Assembly (NCBI RefSeq): GCF_000217815.1 | Contig: NC_015707.1 | Location: forward strand, 558,001 to 622,000 | Direction of reading: 5' to 3' | Length of the DNA stretch: 64,000 bases | DNA from: Pseudothermotoga thermarum DSM 5069 | GTDB lineage: Bacteria > Thermotogota > Thermotogae > Thermotogales > DSM-5069 | Notes under the pieces: model-generated | What the model was told of the DNA's origin: nothing | The model's input: the letters and a program-made list of their open reading frames with translations, nothing else | Database searches by the model: none | Shown here: positions 44,460 to 54,493 of the stretch, in pieces | Layout of the letters: every line of letters begins with the position of its first letter | Numbering within the stretch: position 1 is the stretch's first letter | Made by a program: the position numbers and the translations under genes

Positions 44460-47005
44460 TTTTCGCGGTAGTTAGTCCATACAGCTTTGATGGTTCAGTT
44501 CTTCGGTTGGAGGAATTGATAAAATTTGCTAAGGCTTTTGGAATGAAATCTTTGTTTTTGTGCGACAGAAATTTTCATGCAGCAGTTCATTTCAACAAAC
44601 TTTGCAGAGAAAACGGGCTTGTTCCTGTTCATGGTTTAAGGCTTAAAGACAAGATATTCTACGCAAGATCTAGGAACGAGTTTGAAGAACTGGTATCAGC
44701 TTACAACCAAAAGCGTGAACCAAACACACCTTATCTATCACTTGACGAGGTAAAGTTGGTTTACTTTTTGAAAAAAGACGATTTTGAATCCCATCTTGCC
44801 ATGTGCAAAATCCTATCGGTTGAACCAAAGCAAGATGGTTATTTCAGCAAAAAGCTTTACGATCCAGCCGAAATCTTGAAAGCCACCTCTTACGATTTGA
44901 AGGTTGATTTCAAACTTCCAGAGCCTGAACGCGGTTGGCTAAGAGCTTTTGCAAAAGATCTTCAAAAGGGTCTTTTGGATAGATTCCTATATGAAGTTGA
45001 GGTTGTTGAAAAACTTGGGTTTGAAAGCTATTTTTACGTTGTAAAACAGATAATCGACATTGCAAAAGAAGCAAAAATTCAAATTGGTCCTGGCAGAGGA
45101 AGTGCGGTGGGATCTGTCGTTTCTTACGCGTTGGGAATAACATCGATCAACCCGGTTGAGTACGACTTAATGTTTGAAAGGTTTTTGAACGAATACAGGA
45201 ACGAACCACCTGACATCGACATAGATGTCGAGGACGAAAGAAGATATGAGCTCATTCAACTGCTAAACTCAAAATTTCCATTTGTTGCTCAGATATCCAC
45301 TTTTTCTAGGTTGTCTGAAAGATCCATTCTCAACGAACTTCGTCGAGAAAACTTTTCTGTAAGCGATGAAACGGTTAAAAAGTTGATTGGCCTTCCGTTT
45401 AGAAGAAGTATTCATGCATCTGGTGTTGTGATAAGCAAGGAACCGTTGAATATACCTTTAGTGCCAGACTTGGATCAAAAAGTCACCGAGTACGACATTT
45501 ACTCACTTGAAGATGTCGGGGTAATTAAAATCGATCTTCTTGGTTTAACTACGCTCTCTTTTTTAAAACGCTTGAAAGAGAAGCTTAAAATTCATCACAT
45601 ACCAATTGGTGATAAACTCGCTTATTCCATCATCAAAAGAGGGCAAACTCTTGGAGTTTTTCAATTGGAATCTCAAACTGCAAGAAAACTTTGCAGGCAA
45701 GTTAGGCCAGACGATATCGAAGAACTGTCGATTTTGCTTGCTTTGAACAGACCAGGTCCACTGATGGTAAAACTCAACGAAATGTACGCAAGAAGAAAAA
45801 GAGGCTGTGAAAACCAGGAAAAACTTTTCCCTGAAACAAAGGGTGTGATCGTTTATCAAGAACAAGTCATGAAGCTTGCCATGGATGTGGCAGGACTTTC
45901 AGCGGCTGAATCTGACCTTTTTAGGAAGGCAGTTTCAGGAAAAGATCCACAACTTATGAAAGAAGCTTTGGAAAAGCTCAAAAAAGGGATGCAAAGCAAG
46001 GGATATTCAAAGGAAGAAATAAATCATTTGGTTAATTTGATTTCGAAATTTGCAGAGTATGCCTTCAACAAATCCCACAGCATAGCTTATTCACATTTGA
46101 GTTATGAACTTGCCTATCTCAAACGTTTGATGCCCAAAGAATTTTTCTTTGAATACATAAGGATGCATTCAACCGAAAAAGATAAGAAATTTTTGGCTGT
46201 CCAAGAGTTGATAAATCTTGGCTTCAAAGTTTTGCCTGCTTCTGTAAATTTGCAAAAAGCAAGCGAAGATGAATTTGTCATGCCGCTTGAAGCAATTGAA
46301 GGTGTGAGCGATGTTTTGGCGAAAACGATCTACGAAAATTCCCCATATTCAAGTATCGAAGATTTTGTGCGTAGAACAAATGTTTCAGTTTCTATCCTTC
46401 ACAAGTTAGTCATGGCTGGCGCTTTTGATTGTATTTACGGCGATAGAGAAAAGGCTTTGAATGCTTTTGAATTCTTTCGAACAGGGGTTGATGCATCACT
46501 TCTTGAAATAGCAGCAAAATTTGGAAAACGCGTTGAACAACCCAAGTATCAGCTTTCAGAAAAGGATATTGCCGAGCTTGAAGAAACCAGTTACGGTTTT
46601 CCGCTGACTCCTTTTTCCACAAGTTTGAAAAAATATTTTGCACCAGTTTGTGAAGTTTTCACAACTTTTAGAATTTTACCTGTTTGTGTGGAAGTTAAAG
46701 GTTCGTACGCGAGCGATGGTAAAACGATATTCAAGTTGAAAAACGCACCAAGTGAAGGGGAATATTTGCTGGTACTTGGGCCAGATTGCGAAGCTTTTGA
46801 GATTAGGAAAATCGGAGAAGTTTTGGGCGTGATTTACGAGTTATTTGATTGCTTTGATGAACAGGATTTTGAAAACGCATCACAATGGGAGAGCACCAAA
46901 ATAACTTTGGGTGGAAAAAAGGTCATTTTAAAATCAGTTCGTCCAGTGTTGGATAGTTGTAAAATAAACATTCTGCCTGAAGTTTGGTTGCAAAGCAGTG
47001 CTTGA
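44456..47005 (+). CDS. dnaE: Short DNA polymerase III alpha subunit (DnaE type) with degenerate PHP domain
   Basis: C-family DNA polymerase of 849 residues, well below the usual ~1150. The PHP domain (1-~90) has lost the metal-binding HLH and DHG motifs (it reads FAVVSPYSFDG and LCDRNFHA), so no PHP exonuclease or pyrophosphatase is expected. The polymerase part keeps IGPGRGSAVGSVVSYALGIT, the catalytic PPDIDIDVED, the third acidic residue in VIKIDLLGL and KSHSIAYS. The C-terminal region has a helix-hairpin-helix (AIEGVSDVLAKTIYENSPY), but the OB and tau-binding domains are lacking. A T. maritima homologue of similar size is known beside PolC. Start ATG 44456 (GTG 44447 possible). Stop overlaps the tRNA promoter. 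Confidence 0.9.
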   Translation: MIFAVVSPYSFDGSVLRLEELIKFAKAFGMKSLFLCDRNFHAAVHFNKLCRENGLVPVHGLRLKDKIFYARSRNEFEELVSAYNQKREPNTPYLSLDEVKLVYFLKKDDFESHLAMCKILSVEPKQDGYFSKKLYDPAEILKATSYDLKVDFKLPEPERGWLRAFAKDLQKGLLDRFLYEVEVVEKLGFESYFYVVKQIIDIAKEAKIQIGPGRGSAVGSVVSYALGITSINPVEYDLMFERFLNEYRNEPPDIDIDVEDERRYELIQLLNSKFPFVAQISTFSRLSERSILNELRRENFSVSDETVKKLIGLPFRRSIHASGVVISKEPLNIPLVPDLDQKVTEYDIYSLEDVGVIKIDLLGLTTLSFLKRLKEKLKIHHIPIGDKLAYSIIKRGQTLGVFQLESQTARKLCRQVRPDDIEELSILLALNRPGPLMVKLNEMYARRKRGCENQEKLFPETKGVIVYQEQVMKLAMDVAGLSAAESDLFRKAVSGKDPQLMKEALEKLKKGMQSKGYSKEEINHLVNLISKFAEYAFNKSHSIAYSHLSYELAYLKRLMPKEFFFEYIRMHSTEKDKKFLAVQELINLGFKVLPASVNLQKASEDEFVMPLEAIEGVSDVLAKTIYENSPYSSIEDFVRRTNVSVSILHKLVMAGAFDCIYGDREKALNAFEFFRTGVDASLLEIAAKFGKRVEQPKYQLSEKDIAELEETSYGFPLTPFSTSLKKYFAPVCEVFTTFRILPVCVEVKGSYASDGKTIFKLKNAPSEGEYLLVLGPDCEAFEIRKIGEVLGVIYELFDCFDEQDFENASQWESTKITLGGKKVILKSVRPVLDSCKINILPEVWLQSSA

Positions 47006-47029
47006 AATGGTTTAATAGTGTGGTATACT
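47002..47029 (+). promoter_or_regulatory. Predicted promoter of tRNA-Thr
   Basis: -35 TTGAAA (47002-47007, overlapping the dnaE stop TGA), 16-base spacer, -10 TATACT (47024-47029). The tRNA begins 11 bases after the -10, so the 5' leader would be only a few bases. Confidence 0.7.
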
Positions 47030-47039
47030 TGTAGCGTGA

Positions 47040-47116
47040 GCAGGCGTAGCTTCAAAAGGCGGAGCGCCGCCTTGGTAAGGCGGAGGGTGTGGGTTCGAGT
47101 CCCACCGCCTGCTCCA
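47040..47116 (+). tRNA. tRNA-Thr (anticodon GGT)
   Basis: 77 bases with a seven-bp acceptor stem GCAGGCG/CGCCTGC, D arm GCT...AGC, anticodon stem CCGCC/GGCGG with loop TTGGTAA (anticodon GGT), variable loop AGGGT, T arm GTGGG TTCGAGT CCCAC, discriminator T and encoded CCA. GGT reads ACC and ACT threonine codons. TTTTTT follows the CCA and may help termination. The opposing amidohydrolase gene ends eight bases away. Confidence 0.95.
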
Positions 47117-47123
47117 TTTTTTA

Positions 47124-48473
47124 TTATTTTTCCCAAACGAGTTCTCCCGCAACGTAAACTGCCACTGGGTCGTCTTCGAATTTCATTGGATTTCTTTCGT
47201 AAATTGCAAAATCCGCCATATAACCAGGTTCGATTTTTCCCAAAGGAATTTTCACCATTTGAGCGTTAGCGGTTGTGTAAAGGTCCACGCATTCTTTTGG
47301 TGAAAATCCCAATTTTAAAGCAGCTTCGATGACGTACTTTGGGTCTTCTGGTGAAACTGGCGCATCGCTTGAAAAACCTATCTTAAGGCCCATTTTGAAC
47401 ATCTCGATGAATGGGTATGTTAAAGCATCGAGATCTTGTGGAATGTGTGATTTTTTTATCTCATCATCTTCGAAAGCAAAGTGCGGTTGTATTGAAATAT
47501 AAGTTTCTCTGAGTTTTTCAAGGTCTTCTTTTTTTATCAGCTGAACATGGATGATTCGATTGTTGGGGAAATCCTTGAAAACGTTAGCTACTTCGCTAAC
47601 AGCCGCATCTCCTATCGCATGAACGCAGAGTTGGATCCTTTTCTCTTTGCAAAGTTCCGCATATTGTCTTAGCTTATCTTCGTCGATTAATTTGGTTCCT
47701 CGATAACCATGGCTGTTTGGATACGGTTTGCTCAAATACGCCGTTTTTCCTCCCAAAGATCCGTCGGCAAAAAGTTTGACACCACCTACGAAAACCCTTT
47801 CTGTTAACCTTCCAAATTCGTTGAAGTTTTCCAGTTGATCTACGTTTGGAAGATAAAGCTTTTCAAAAATCCTTATTTTGGAGCCCAAAAGAACTTTCTT
47901 AAGGTTTTCCCAGCTGATCCCATGAAGATCATCAGAATGAACAAAAGTCACTCCTTTTGAAAGAAAGGCATTTTGTCCAACTTGAAAGTATTGTTCGTAA
48001 TTTTCATCGGGAAATTTTGATTTGAGAATTTCCAGCTCTTCTTCTTTGAAGATGCCATCTTCTTTTTGAATCCCGGCTATTTCCATAGCTTTTTTATTGA
48101 CTATAGCCACATGTCCACATCTTCTTATCAGTATCACCGGTTTGTCAAACTTGTCCAACATTCTCTTGTCTGGGCAACCTTTCAGTTTTTCCTCACTCCA
48201 ACCTCTGCCAACGACAACAGAAGCATTGCACTTGCTTATGAGTTCATACATTTCTTCTTGGCTTTTGACGTTTTCAAGATTTAGCTGAAGATACTTCTTA
48301 CCAACACCAATTATGTGTGCATGGGAATCTATATAACCTGGCATGACGTAGAATCCCTGTAGATTTTTCTTCGAAGATTCACTTGGTCTTTCAACAAACA
48401 TGCCGTTTTCAACAAAAAAGTCACTTTTTTCAAATTGTCCTTCTTTGTAAATCAAAGCGTTTTTGAAGATCAT
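47124..48473 (-). CDS. Amidohydrolase, YtcJ-like (amidohydrolase 3 family)
   Basis: Metal-dependent amidohydrolase of ~449 residues. It begins MIFKNALIYKEGQF, has the metal-binding PGYIDSHAHI (HxH), VVVGRGWSEEK, GGVKLFADGSLGGKTAYL (bridging Lys replaced/adjacent), CVHAIGDAAVSEVANVF, the second metal His in HVQLI, and SSDAPVSPEDP with the metal Asp. This matches the YtcJ/exoenzyme-regulatory branch with unclear substrates. Start: ATG 48473 with GGGTGA five bases upstream. ATG 48479 overlaps the preceding stop and is too close to the RBS. Last gene of the minus-strand operon from gltX. Confidence 0.85.
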   Translation of the reverse strand: MIFKNALIYKEGQFEKSDFFVENGMFVERPSESSKKNLQGFYVMPGYIDSHAHIIGVGKKYLQLNLENVKSQEEMYELISKCNASVVVGRGWSEEKLKGCPDKRMLDKFDKPVILIRRCGHVAIVNKKAMEIAGIQKEDGIFKEEELEILKSKFPDENYEQYFQVGQNAFLSKGVTFVHSDDLHGISWENLKKVLLGSKIRIFEKLYLPNVDQLENFNEFGRLTERVFVGGVKLFADGSLGGKTAYLSKPYPNSHGYRGTKLIDEDKLRQYAELCKEKRIQLCVHAIGDAAVSEVANVFKDFPNNRIIHVQLIKKEDLEKLRETYISIQPHFAFEDDEIKKSHIPQDLDALTYPFIEMFKMGLKIGFSSDAPVSPEDPKYVIEAALKLGFSPKECVDLYTTANAQMVKIPLGKIEPGYMADFAIYERNPMKFEDDPVAVYVAGELVWEK

Positions 48474-48478
48474 CTTCA

Positions 48479-50365
48479 TCACCCAAAAAGTTTTGCCTTG
48501 GTTTCTTCTCGTTCTTCTTCGCTGTAAGAAAAAGCTCCATCCTCCCTGGTACACCAGGCTGGAAGAGGGAATTTGACAGTGATCGGGAGTCTAAGGAATG
48601 GTTGATCAACGATGACTTCTCCTTGTTGAAGTAAAGCTGCACGTTGTTTTTGCTCTAAAGTTAAATGTCCATATTCTGGCTTTTCAAGTTCAACTGCCTT
48701 TTGCCTGCCTACAACAGTTGTCGAAGACTGTGTGATAACCCTGTAGTCGACTTCAGAAGCAGTTTGTTCTGCACCGATGAGGATTATTCTGAAAGACCTT
48801 CCTCGTTCCGCAATATCTCGAAAGATGTTTTTCAAAGGTCCACCGCCGTGTCTTGGAGCGTACTTGTTTAACTCGTCCAAGAATATGAAAACAGGATCTT
48901 GATTGGATTTCTCTTCCCTGGATTTCAAAATCTCAACCAACGTTGCTCCCACCACAAAAGTTTGAACACGTGGCCTAAGCTTTGAAATATCGAACACCGT
49001 TACTTGTCCTGGTTTATCCCACAGCATGTTGTGAGATTCGAAATTTTGTGAATTCAAACTAAAGTGCATTGGTATCCACACAAGGTCCATACCTATGTTT
49101 TTCGCTGCCTTCAGTCTTCTTATCATTGCTGAAACTGTGGCTTTACTTCCAACCTCGCTATAGATCTTGTTTTGGACTTCTTGATCGTTTTTTACCATTT
49201 CAATTAAATCATCAATGCCATCGGGTAAATTCGCATACAATTTCACATCTAATCCCCTGCTCATGGCTTTTCGTAGTACAATGGTTGGATCCATTGAAGG
49301 TGGAACTTTTTCTCCATCATCTTCCAGAAATTTTTTAGCCATTTCAAAGGCTTTTTCAAGTTTTTCTTGCAAAATTTCCTGCAAAGTCGTCACGGCAAGT
49401 TGCAGGTTTTGATTTGCCTCGAGCTCATCTTGATCGAACATGAGTTCAAGCAGATTCATCCGAATTATATCTATGGCATCCCAACCGTAAGTGAAAACTT
49501 TTCCTGGTTCTGGAATCCTTTTGAATGACCAGGGTTCATCGATATTCCTTTGTTTTCTTGGAAAGTAGAATAAAACCTTTTCAAACGGTTCAGGCTTTAT
49601 CTTAAGCTTTTCATACATTTCCTTCCATCGTCTTCCAGACTCATTTGATTCGTTGTTCTTCCAATCCTTCGACCATTTGTCCAAGAACATCAGTCCTTCG
49701 CCTTTGACGTTGAAGACTATAAAACGCGAGTTTTCAAGATATTTCATCAAAGGATTGTATTTTGAAAGTCTTTTGCCCGTATCCAAAAACGATTTCATCA
49801 AGAACGTTGCGTAAGAAGTTTTGGCTGCGACACCTGATTGACCTGAAATATTTATGTGTGCACCGTTTTCACCAAGGATATAACGAACATCTAAATATGC
49901 AACGCTACCGTTTCGCATTATTCCAACTGGAACTGCCAAATTTTCTTTTACAAGTTCGTCAAAACCAAGCGCTGTGTTCATCTCTTCTCCTGCGGCAAGA
50001 AAAACCGGTGTTCCAGGCGGAGGGGGTACTTGCGGTGCATCCTGATCGATGTAGTCATTTTCACGTTTTAAAAGCATCCTTGTGGTGATAACAGTGGCCA
50101 GATAGTACCCAAAAGCCGGTGCAAGGCCTTTCAAAGCCACATCTTCTTCATAACCAGACATTGGGCCAAAGTCCCATTTTGCATTCAATTGGGTTATCAC
50201 ACCGTAGTACACGATTTCACCATGAGGTTTGTATTCAAAGATGACTTTCACAACATCATCTATTTGTGGCATATAAACTGGTTTGTTATTTTCGTGTTCG
50301 AGTCTTACGTAGAAAACATATGGACTGGAAGTATTACTTCCAGTTACAACGCCTATTCTTTTCAA
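48479..50365 (-). CDS. HerA-type DNA-translocating ATPase
   Basis: Predicted hexameric ATPase/DNA translocase of the HerA/FtsK group, 628 residues. The N-terminal ~110 residues form a HAS-barrel-like domain (KRIGVVTGSNTSSPYVFYVRL, then DDVVKV). The P-loop is HINISGQSGVAAKTSYA, with Ala in place of the glycine before Lys. Walker B is VFIFLDELNKYAP, followed by the arginine region DIAERGRSFRIILIGAEQTASEVD. HerA usually works with the NurA nuclease in end resection. No nurA is in the window. Start: TTG 50365 behind GGAGGGGGG. An in-frame ATG 66 bases upstream would lie within glyA. Co-transcribed with glyA upstream. Confidence 0.82.
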   Translation of the reverse strand: MKRIGVVTGSNTSSPYVFYVRLEHENNKPVYMPQIDDVVKVIFEYKPHGEIVYYGVITQLNAKWDFGPMSGYEEDVALKGLAPAFGYYLATVITTRMLLKRENDYIDQDAPQVPPPPGTPVFLAAGEEMNTALGFDELVKENLAVPVGIMRNGSVAYLDVRYILGENGAHINISGQSGVAAKTSYATFLMKSFLDTGKRLSKYNPLMKYLENSRFIVFNVKGEGLMFLDKWSKDWKNNESNESGRRWKEMYEKLKIKPEPFEKVLFYFPRKQRNIDEPWSFKRIPEPGKVFTYGWDAIDIIRMNLLELMFDQDELEANQNLQLAVTTLQEILQEKLEKAFEMAKKFLEDDGEKVPPSMDPTIVLRKAMSRGLDVKLYANLPDGIDDLIEMVKNDQEVQNKIYSEVGSKATVSAMIRRLKAAKNIGMDLVWIPMHFSLNSQNFESHNMLWDKPGQVTVFDISKLRPRVQTFVVGATLVEILKSREEKSNQDPVFIFLDELNKYAPRHGGGPLKNIFRDIAERGRSFRIILIGAEQTASEVDYRVITQSSTTVVGRQKAVELEKPEYGHLTLEQKQRAALLQQGEVIVDQPFLRLPITVKFPLPAWCTREDGAFSYSEEEREETKAKLFG

Positions 50366-50391
50366 AAGACGGCCCCCCTCCGCCGATAATC

Positions 50392-51663
50392 TCAAACTAT
50401 TATCTGTGGATACAACGGGAACTGGTTGCACAACTCTTTAACACGACTGATAACTTCCTGTTGCACATTTTCTGGGACATTACCTTCTTCGTCTAAAACA
50501 TTTGTGAGAACACGGTGAATCAATGTTGCGATTTCTTCCATTTGTTCTTCTTTCATTCCACGAGTTGTCACAGCTGGTGTACCAATTCGTATTCCACTTG
50601 CGATGAACGGTGGGCGGGTTTCGTTTGGTATAGTGTTTTTGTTAACCGTGATACCGCACTTTTCAAGGGCTTTTTCAGCTGCTTTTCCAGTTACATTTAT
50701 AGGAGTTAAATCGACTAGCATTAGATGTGTATCAGTTCCACCAGAGACAATCCTTAAACCAAGTTCCGAAAGCTTTTGCGCAAGTACTTTTGCGTTCTTA
50801 ACAACTTGTCTTTGATATTCGGCAAATTCAGGTTTCATTGCCTCTTTGAAGCAAACAGCTTTTGCGGCTATAACATGCATCAAAGGTCCACCTTGGATGC
50901 CTGGGAAAACGGTTTTGTTGATGTTTTTGTATATTTCTGGATCGTTCGTCAAGATCAATCCAGCCCTTGGTCCTCTCAAGGTTTTATGGGTTGTGGAAGT
51001 CACGATGTGGGCGTATTCAGCTGGATTTGGGTACAAACCAGCTGCCACAAGCCCAGCGAAGTGAGCCATATCAACTATCAAGTACGCACCAACTTCATCA
51101 GCAATTTCTCTGAACCTTTTAAAATCTATTATCCTTGGATATGCACTTCCACCTGCAACGATGATTTTTGGTTTATACTCGAGCGCCAACCTTCTAACCG
51201 CATCGTAGTCTATCAACTCTGTTTTTGGATCAACACCATATTGAACAACTTTGAAAAGTTTCCCAGAAAAGTTCACACTGGCTCCATGTGTTAAATGCCC
51301 ACCGTGAGATAAACTCATTCCCATTAGCACGTCCCCAGGTTCTGCAACCGCCAGGTAAGCTGCCATATTCGCCTGGGAGCCTGAGTGTGGTTGGACGTTT
51401 GCATACTTAACTTTGAACAACGCTTTTGCCCTTTCTTGCGCTATTTCTTCGACTTTATCTACCCATTCGCATCCGCCGTAGTACCTTCTTCCAGGGTATC
51501 CCTCGGCGTACTTGTTGGTCAACACACTTCCCATCGCTTGGATGACTGCCAGCGAAGCGAAGTTTTCCGATGCTATCAACTCCAAATTATTTCTTTGTCT
51601 GTTGAGTTCACCCACCAAAGCTTCATAAATTTCTGGATCCGTTTGTTTAACGTACTCCCACAT
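50392..51663 (-). CDS. glyA: Serine hydroxymethyltransferase
   Basis: PLP enzyme converting serine and tetrahydrofolate to glycine and methylene-tetrahydrofolate. The 423-residue protein starts [16 protein letters not shown], has [42 protein letters not shown], the PLP-binding Lys in [13 protein letters not shown], and [16 protein letters not shown] 51663 is six bases after GGAGGG and matches the T. maritima N-terminus. The ATG at 51669 overlaps the RBS. It begins two bases after cysS, in a run of translation and one-carbon genes. Confidence 0.95.
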   Translation of the reverse strand: MWEYVKQTDPEIYEALVGELNRQRNNLELIASENFASLAVIQAMGSVLTNKYAEGYPGRRYYGGCEWVDKVEEIAQERAKALFKVKYANVQPHSGSQANMAAYLAVAEPGDVLMGMSLSHGGHLTHGASVNFSGKLFKVVQYGVDPKTELIDYDAVRRLALEYKPKIIVAGGSAYPRIIDFKRFREIADEVGAYLIVDMAHFAGLVAAGLYPNPAEYAHIVTSTTHKTLRGPRAGLILTNDPEIYKNINKTVFPGIQGGPLMHVIAAKAVCFKEAMKPEFAEYQRQVVKNAKVLAQKLSELGLRIVSGGTDTHLMLVDLTPINVTGKAAEKALEKCGITVNKNTIPNETRPPFIASGIRIGTPAVTTRGMKEEQMEEIATLIHRVLTNVLDEEGNVPENVQQEVISRVKELCNQFPLYPQIIV

Positions 51664-51665
51664 TC

Positions 51666-53060
51666 TCATCCCTCCTTGAACGTGTACGTTGTACCCGATG
51701 GGGTATCCCTTAATTCAATTTTGATTTCACTCAGCTTTTGCCTGATTAAATCTGCCAATTGATACATTTTGTTTGCCCTCAACTCTGATCTGATGTCTAT
51801 GACAGTTTTTATCAATGCTTCTGTAACATCGTCGCTTCTAGGTTGAGAAGGTAACTCAAATAACCCAAGCGTTGGGCAAAACTCTCTTCTTAAAAGGTGG
51901 TATACCTTCAAAGCTTTTTCTTCGTTGCCTTCGTCCATTGCTTTGTTCAACTCGTTGACAAGATCGAAGATCAAAGCCAGCGCAGCAGGTGTGTTGAAAT
52001 CATTTTCCAAAGCTTCCACAAAGGCAGCTCTTGTATCGTTCATCCATTGATCGTTTTTTGGTATTCGAACTTCTGGAAATTTACTTTCAAATTTTTCAAA
52101 AGCTTCTCTTACGCGTCTAGCTGCTTTGACGTTTGCTTCCAAGGTTTCTTCCAAGAAATCTATCGGACTTCTGTAATGCTTTGACAGGAAAAATAGTTTT
52201 AAAGCATCTGCTCCAAATTTTTTTATCGCATTTCTCAAAAGAAAGACATTTCCAACGGATTTACTCATTTTATCGCCAGTCATTCTTATCATTCCGTTGT
52301 GCATCCAATATTTTACGAACCTTTCACCAGTTAGAGCTTCGCTTTGAGCTTTTTCGTTTTCATGGTGTGGAAAGATCAAGTCTTCTCCGCCTGCGTGAAT
52401 GTCGAGTGTTGATCCAAGAAGCTTTGTCGACATTACAGAGCATTCTATGTGCCAACCTGGTCTACCTTTGCCCCAAGGACTATCCCAACTTGGTTCTCCT
52501 GGTTTTGCGGCCTTCCAAAGTGCAAAATCCACAGGATTTCGTTTCTTTTCACTTGGATCAACTCTTGCTCCAACAAGCATTTCCTCGATGGAACGATGCG
52601 AAAGCTCTCCGTAGCGTGGGAACTTTTGAACGTCAAAGTAAACATCCCCGTCTGAAACGTAGGCATAACCTTTTTCTATCAACTTTTTTATGGCTTCTAT
52701 CATGTCGGGGATAAAGTCGGAAGTTTTCGGGGCAAAGTTTGGTGCGCGTACCCCTAGCGCCGTTATATCTCTCCAATACTCTGCAATGAAAGTGTTGGCA
52801 ACATCTGAAAAATCAACTCCCCACTCTTTTGCCCTGTTTATTATTTTGTCGTCTATATCGGTAAAATTTTGAACCAAGATGACTCTGTACCCTCTGTACT
52901 CAAGAAATCTTCTGAAGGCATCGAAAACTACAACAGGTCTGGCGTTTCCAACGTGGATTAATCCGTAGACTGTGGGACCGCATACGTACATCTTTACAAC
53001 ACCTGGTTCATTTGGCTGGAATTTTTCAAGTTGACCGCTCAGTGTGTTTCTTATGTACAT
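51666..53060 (-). CDS. cysS: Cysteinyl-tRNA synthetase
   Basis: Class I aminoacyl-tRNA synthetase for cysteine, ~464 residues. Visible are the zinc Cys in YVCGPTVYG, the HIGH-like [17 protein letters not shown] and [17 protein letters not shown] (zinc ligands Cys, His, Glu), and KMSKS in [10 protein letters not shown]. The C-terminal anticodon domain follows. Start: ATG 53060 behind GGGGGTGTGAGG. A GTG overlapping the gltX stop (53066) is possible. Full length. Confidence 0.95.
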   Translation of the reverse strand: MYIRNTLSGQLEKFQPNEPGVVKMYVCGPTVYGLIHVGNARPVVVFDAFRRFLEYRGYRVILVQNFTDIDDKIINRAKEWGVDFSDVANTFIAEYWRDITALGVRAPNFAPKTSDFIPDMIEAIKKLIEKGYAYVSDGDVYFDVQKFPRYGELSHRSIEEMLVGARVDPSEKKRNPVDFALWKAAKPGEPSWDSPWGKGRPGWHIECSVMSTKLLGSTLDIHAGGEDLIFPHHENEKAQSEALTGERFVKYWMHNGMIRMTGDKMSKSVGNVFLLRNAIKKFGADALKLFFLSKHYRSPIDFLEETLEANVKAARRVREAFEKFESKFPEVRIPKNDQWMNDTRAAFVEALENDFNTPAALALIFDLVNELNKAMDEGNEEKALKVYHLLRREFCPTLGLFELPSQPRSDDVTEALIKTVIDIRSELRANKMYQLADLIRQKLSEIKIELRDTPSGTTYTFKEG

Positions 53061-53062
53061 CC

Positions 53063-54478
53063 TCACACCCCCAAGCTTGCTTCGATCCTTCTTACAACCT
53101 CTTCGATTCCAAGTAGAAGAACTATATCCAAAAGCTCTGGTCCTCCTTGTTTTCCTGTGAGTACCAGGCGCAAAGTTTGGTAGAAATCTTTCGGTTTAAC
53201 ATTGCTTTCTTTGACGACTTTTCTAAATATTTCAACCAACTCTTCCCTGCTGGCTTTTGCATTGTTAGATAATTCTTGGGCGCATTTTTCCAGAGCCTTT
53301 TTTATGTCTTCTGGAATTTGCACTTCTACCTTTGGGGCTTTGAAGAAATAATCAGCGTTTGTGAGAAAATCTTCCAAGGTGTGCATTCGTTCTTTTTCAA
53401 CCTCAACGACTCTTTCAAGCCAATTTTTGTCTTCAACCTCTATGTTCCACTTTTTCAAAAACGGTTTCAAAAGTTCCACGAGACGTTTGCTGTCGGTTGC
53501 TTTTATGTACTGAGAATTCATCCAAGTCAACTTAGCGGGATCGAAGATCGCCGGGTTTTTGCTCACTCTTTCCAAACTGAATTTGCTTATCATTTCTTCC
53601 ATGGACATTATCTCTTTTCCATCCGGTGAAGACCAACCAAGCAACGCGAGGTAATTTACCACAGCTTCAGGCAAATAACCTCTTTCCATGAACTCTTCGA
53701 TGGAGGTTGCACCATGACGTTTACTTAACTTTTTTCCATCTGGTCCAAGTATCATCGAGACATGTCCCATGAGTGGGGGATTTACGCCAAAGGCCTTGTA
53801 AATCGCCAGCTGCTTCAGTGTGTTTGGAAGATGGTCATCACCTCTTATCACATGGGTGATTTCCATGAGCATGTCATCGACCACGCATGCAAAGTTGTAA
53901 GTTGGTACTCCGTTGCTTCTAAGTATTGCGAAATCTCCAACCGATCCTTCGCTGAAAACAACCTCACCTTTGACTAAATCGTGATGAACGATTTTTTCCC
54001 TTGGCATGGCAAAGTAGATCGCTGGTTTTAAACCTTTTTCCTCGTACTCTCTTATCCTTTCTCTTGTAGCAAAAGGTTCGAACATTTCGCGAGTGTAGTG
54101 AGGTGGTAAACCTTTTGAAAGCAGATCCTCGCGGATTTTTTCTATTTCTTCAGGATAAGCGTAAACTCTGTAAGCTTTGTCAAATTTGACAAGTTTTTCT
54201 GCGTATTCAGCGTATATATGCAAACGTTCGCTTTGCCTGTATGGTCCGTATTTACCACCAATATCTGGTCCTTCATCCCAGTGTAATCCAAGCCACCGAA
54301 GAGTTTTCATGAGGTTTTCTTCGAATATCCTTTCCGATCTCGCCAAATCAGTGTCTTCTATTCTCAAAATGAATGAACCGTTGTGATGCCTTGCAAACAA
54401 ATAATTGAAAAGAGCAGTTCTGGCACCACCAACGTGAAGATAACCAGTAGGGCTTGGGGCAAATCTCACCCTTACCAT
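53063..54478 (-). CDS. gltX: Glutamyl-tRNA synthetase
   Basis: Class I glutamyl-tRNA synthetase of 471 residues. HIGH motif region [25 protein letters not shown], the KMSKS equivalent KKLSKRHGA, and [16 protein letters not shown], followed by the bundle anticodon-binding domain. At the site where many homologues hold zinc (around residue 105) the sequence reads YRVYAYPEE, so the Cys ligands are absent. Thermotogales have two GluRS paralogues, one of which can charge tRNA-Gln. This sequence alone does not show which one this is. ATG 54478 follows AGGAGGTG. Head of the gltX-cysS-glyA-herA-amidohydrolase operon. Confidence 0.95.
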   Translation of the reverse strand: MVRVRFAPSPTGYLHVGGARTALFNYLFARHHNGSFILRIEDTDLARSERIFEENLMKTLRWLGLHWDEGPDIGGKYGPYRQSERLHIYAEYAEKLVKFDKAYRVYAYPEEIEKIREDLLSKGLPPHYTREMFEPFATRERIREYEEKGLKPAIYFAMPREKIVHHDLVKGEVVFSEGSVGDFAILRSNGVPTYNFACVVDDMLMEITHVIRGDDHLPNTLKQLAIYKAFGVNPPLMGHVSMILGPDGKKLSKRHGATSIEEFMERGYLPEAVVNYLALLGWSSPDGKEIMSMEEMISKFSLERVSKNPAIFDPAKLTWMNSQYIKATDSKRLVELLKPFLKKWNIEVEDKNWLERVVEVEKERMHTLEDFLTNADYFFKAPKVEVQIPEDIKKALEKCAQELSNNAKASREELVEIFRKVVKESNVKPKDFYQTLRLVLTGKQGGPELLDIVLLLGIEEVVRRIEASLGV

Positions 54479-54493
54479 TCAAACACCTCCTAG

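Noticed and set aside
50776-51294. Long plus-strand open frame inside glyA.
   Set aside because: Shadow of the conserved SHMT gene. No motif or initiation signal.
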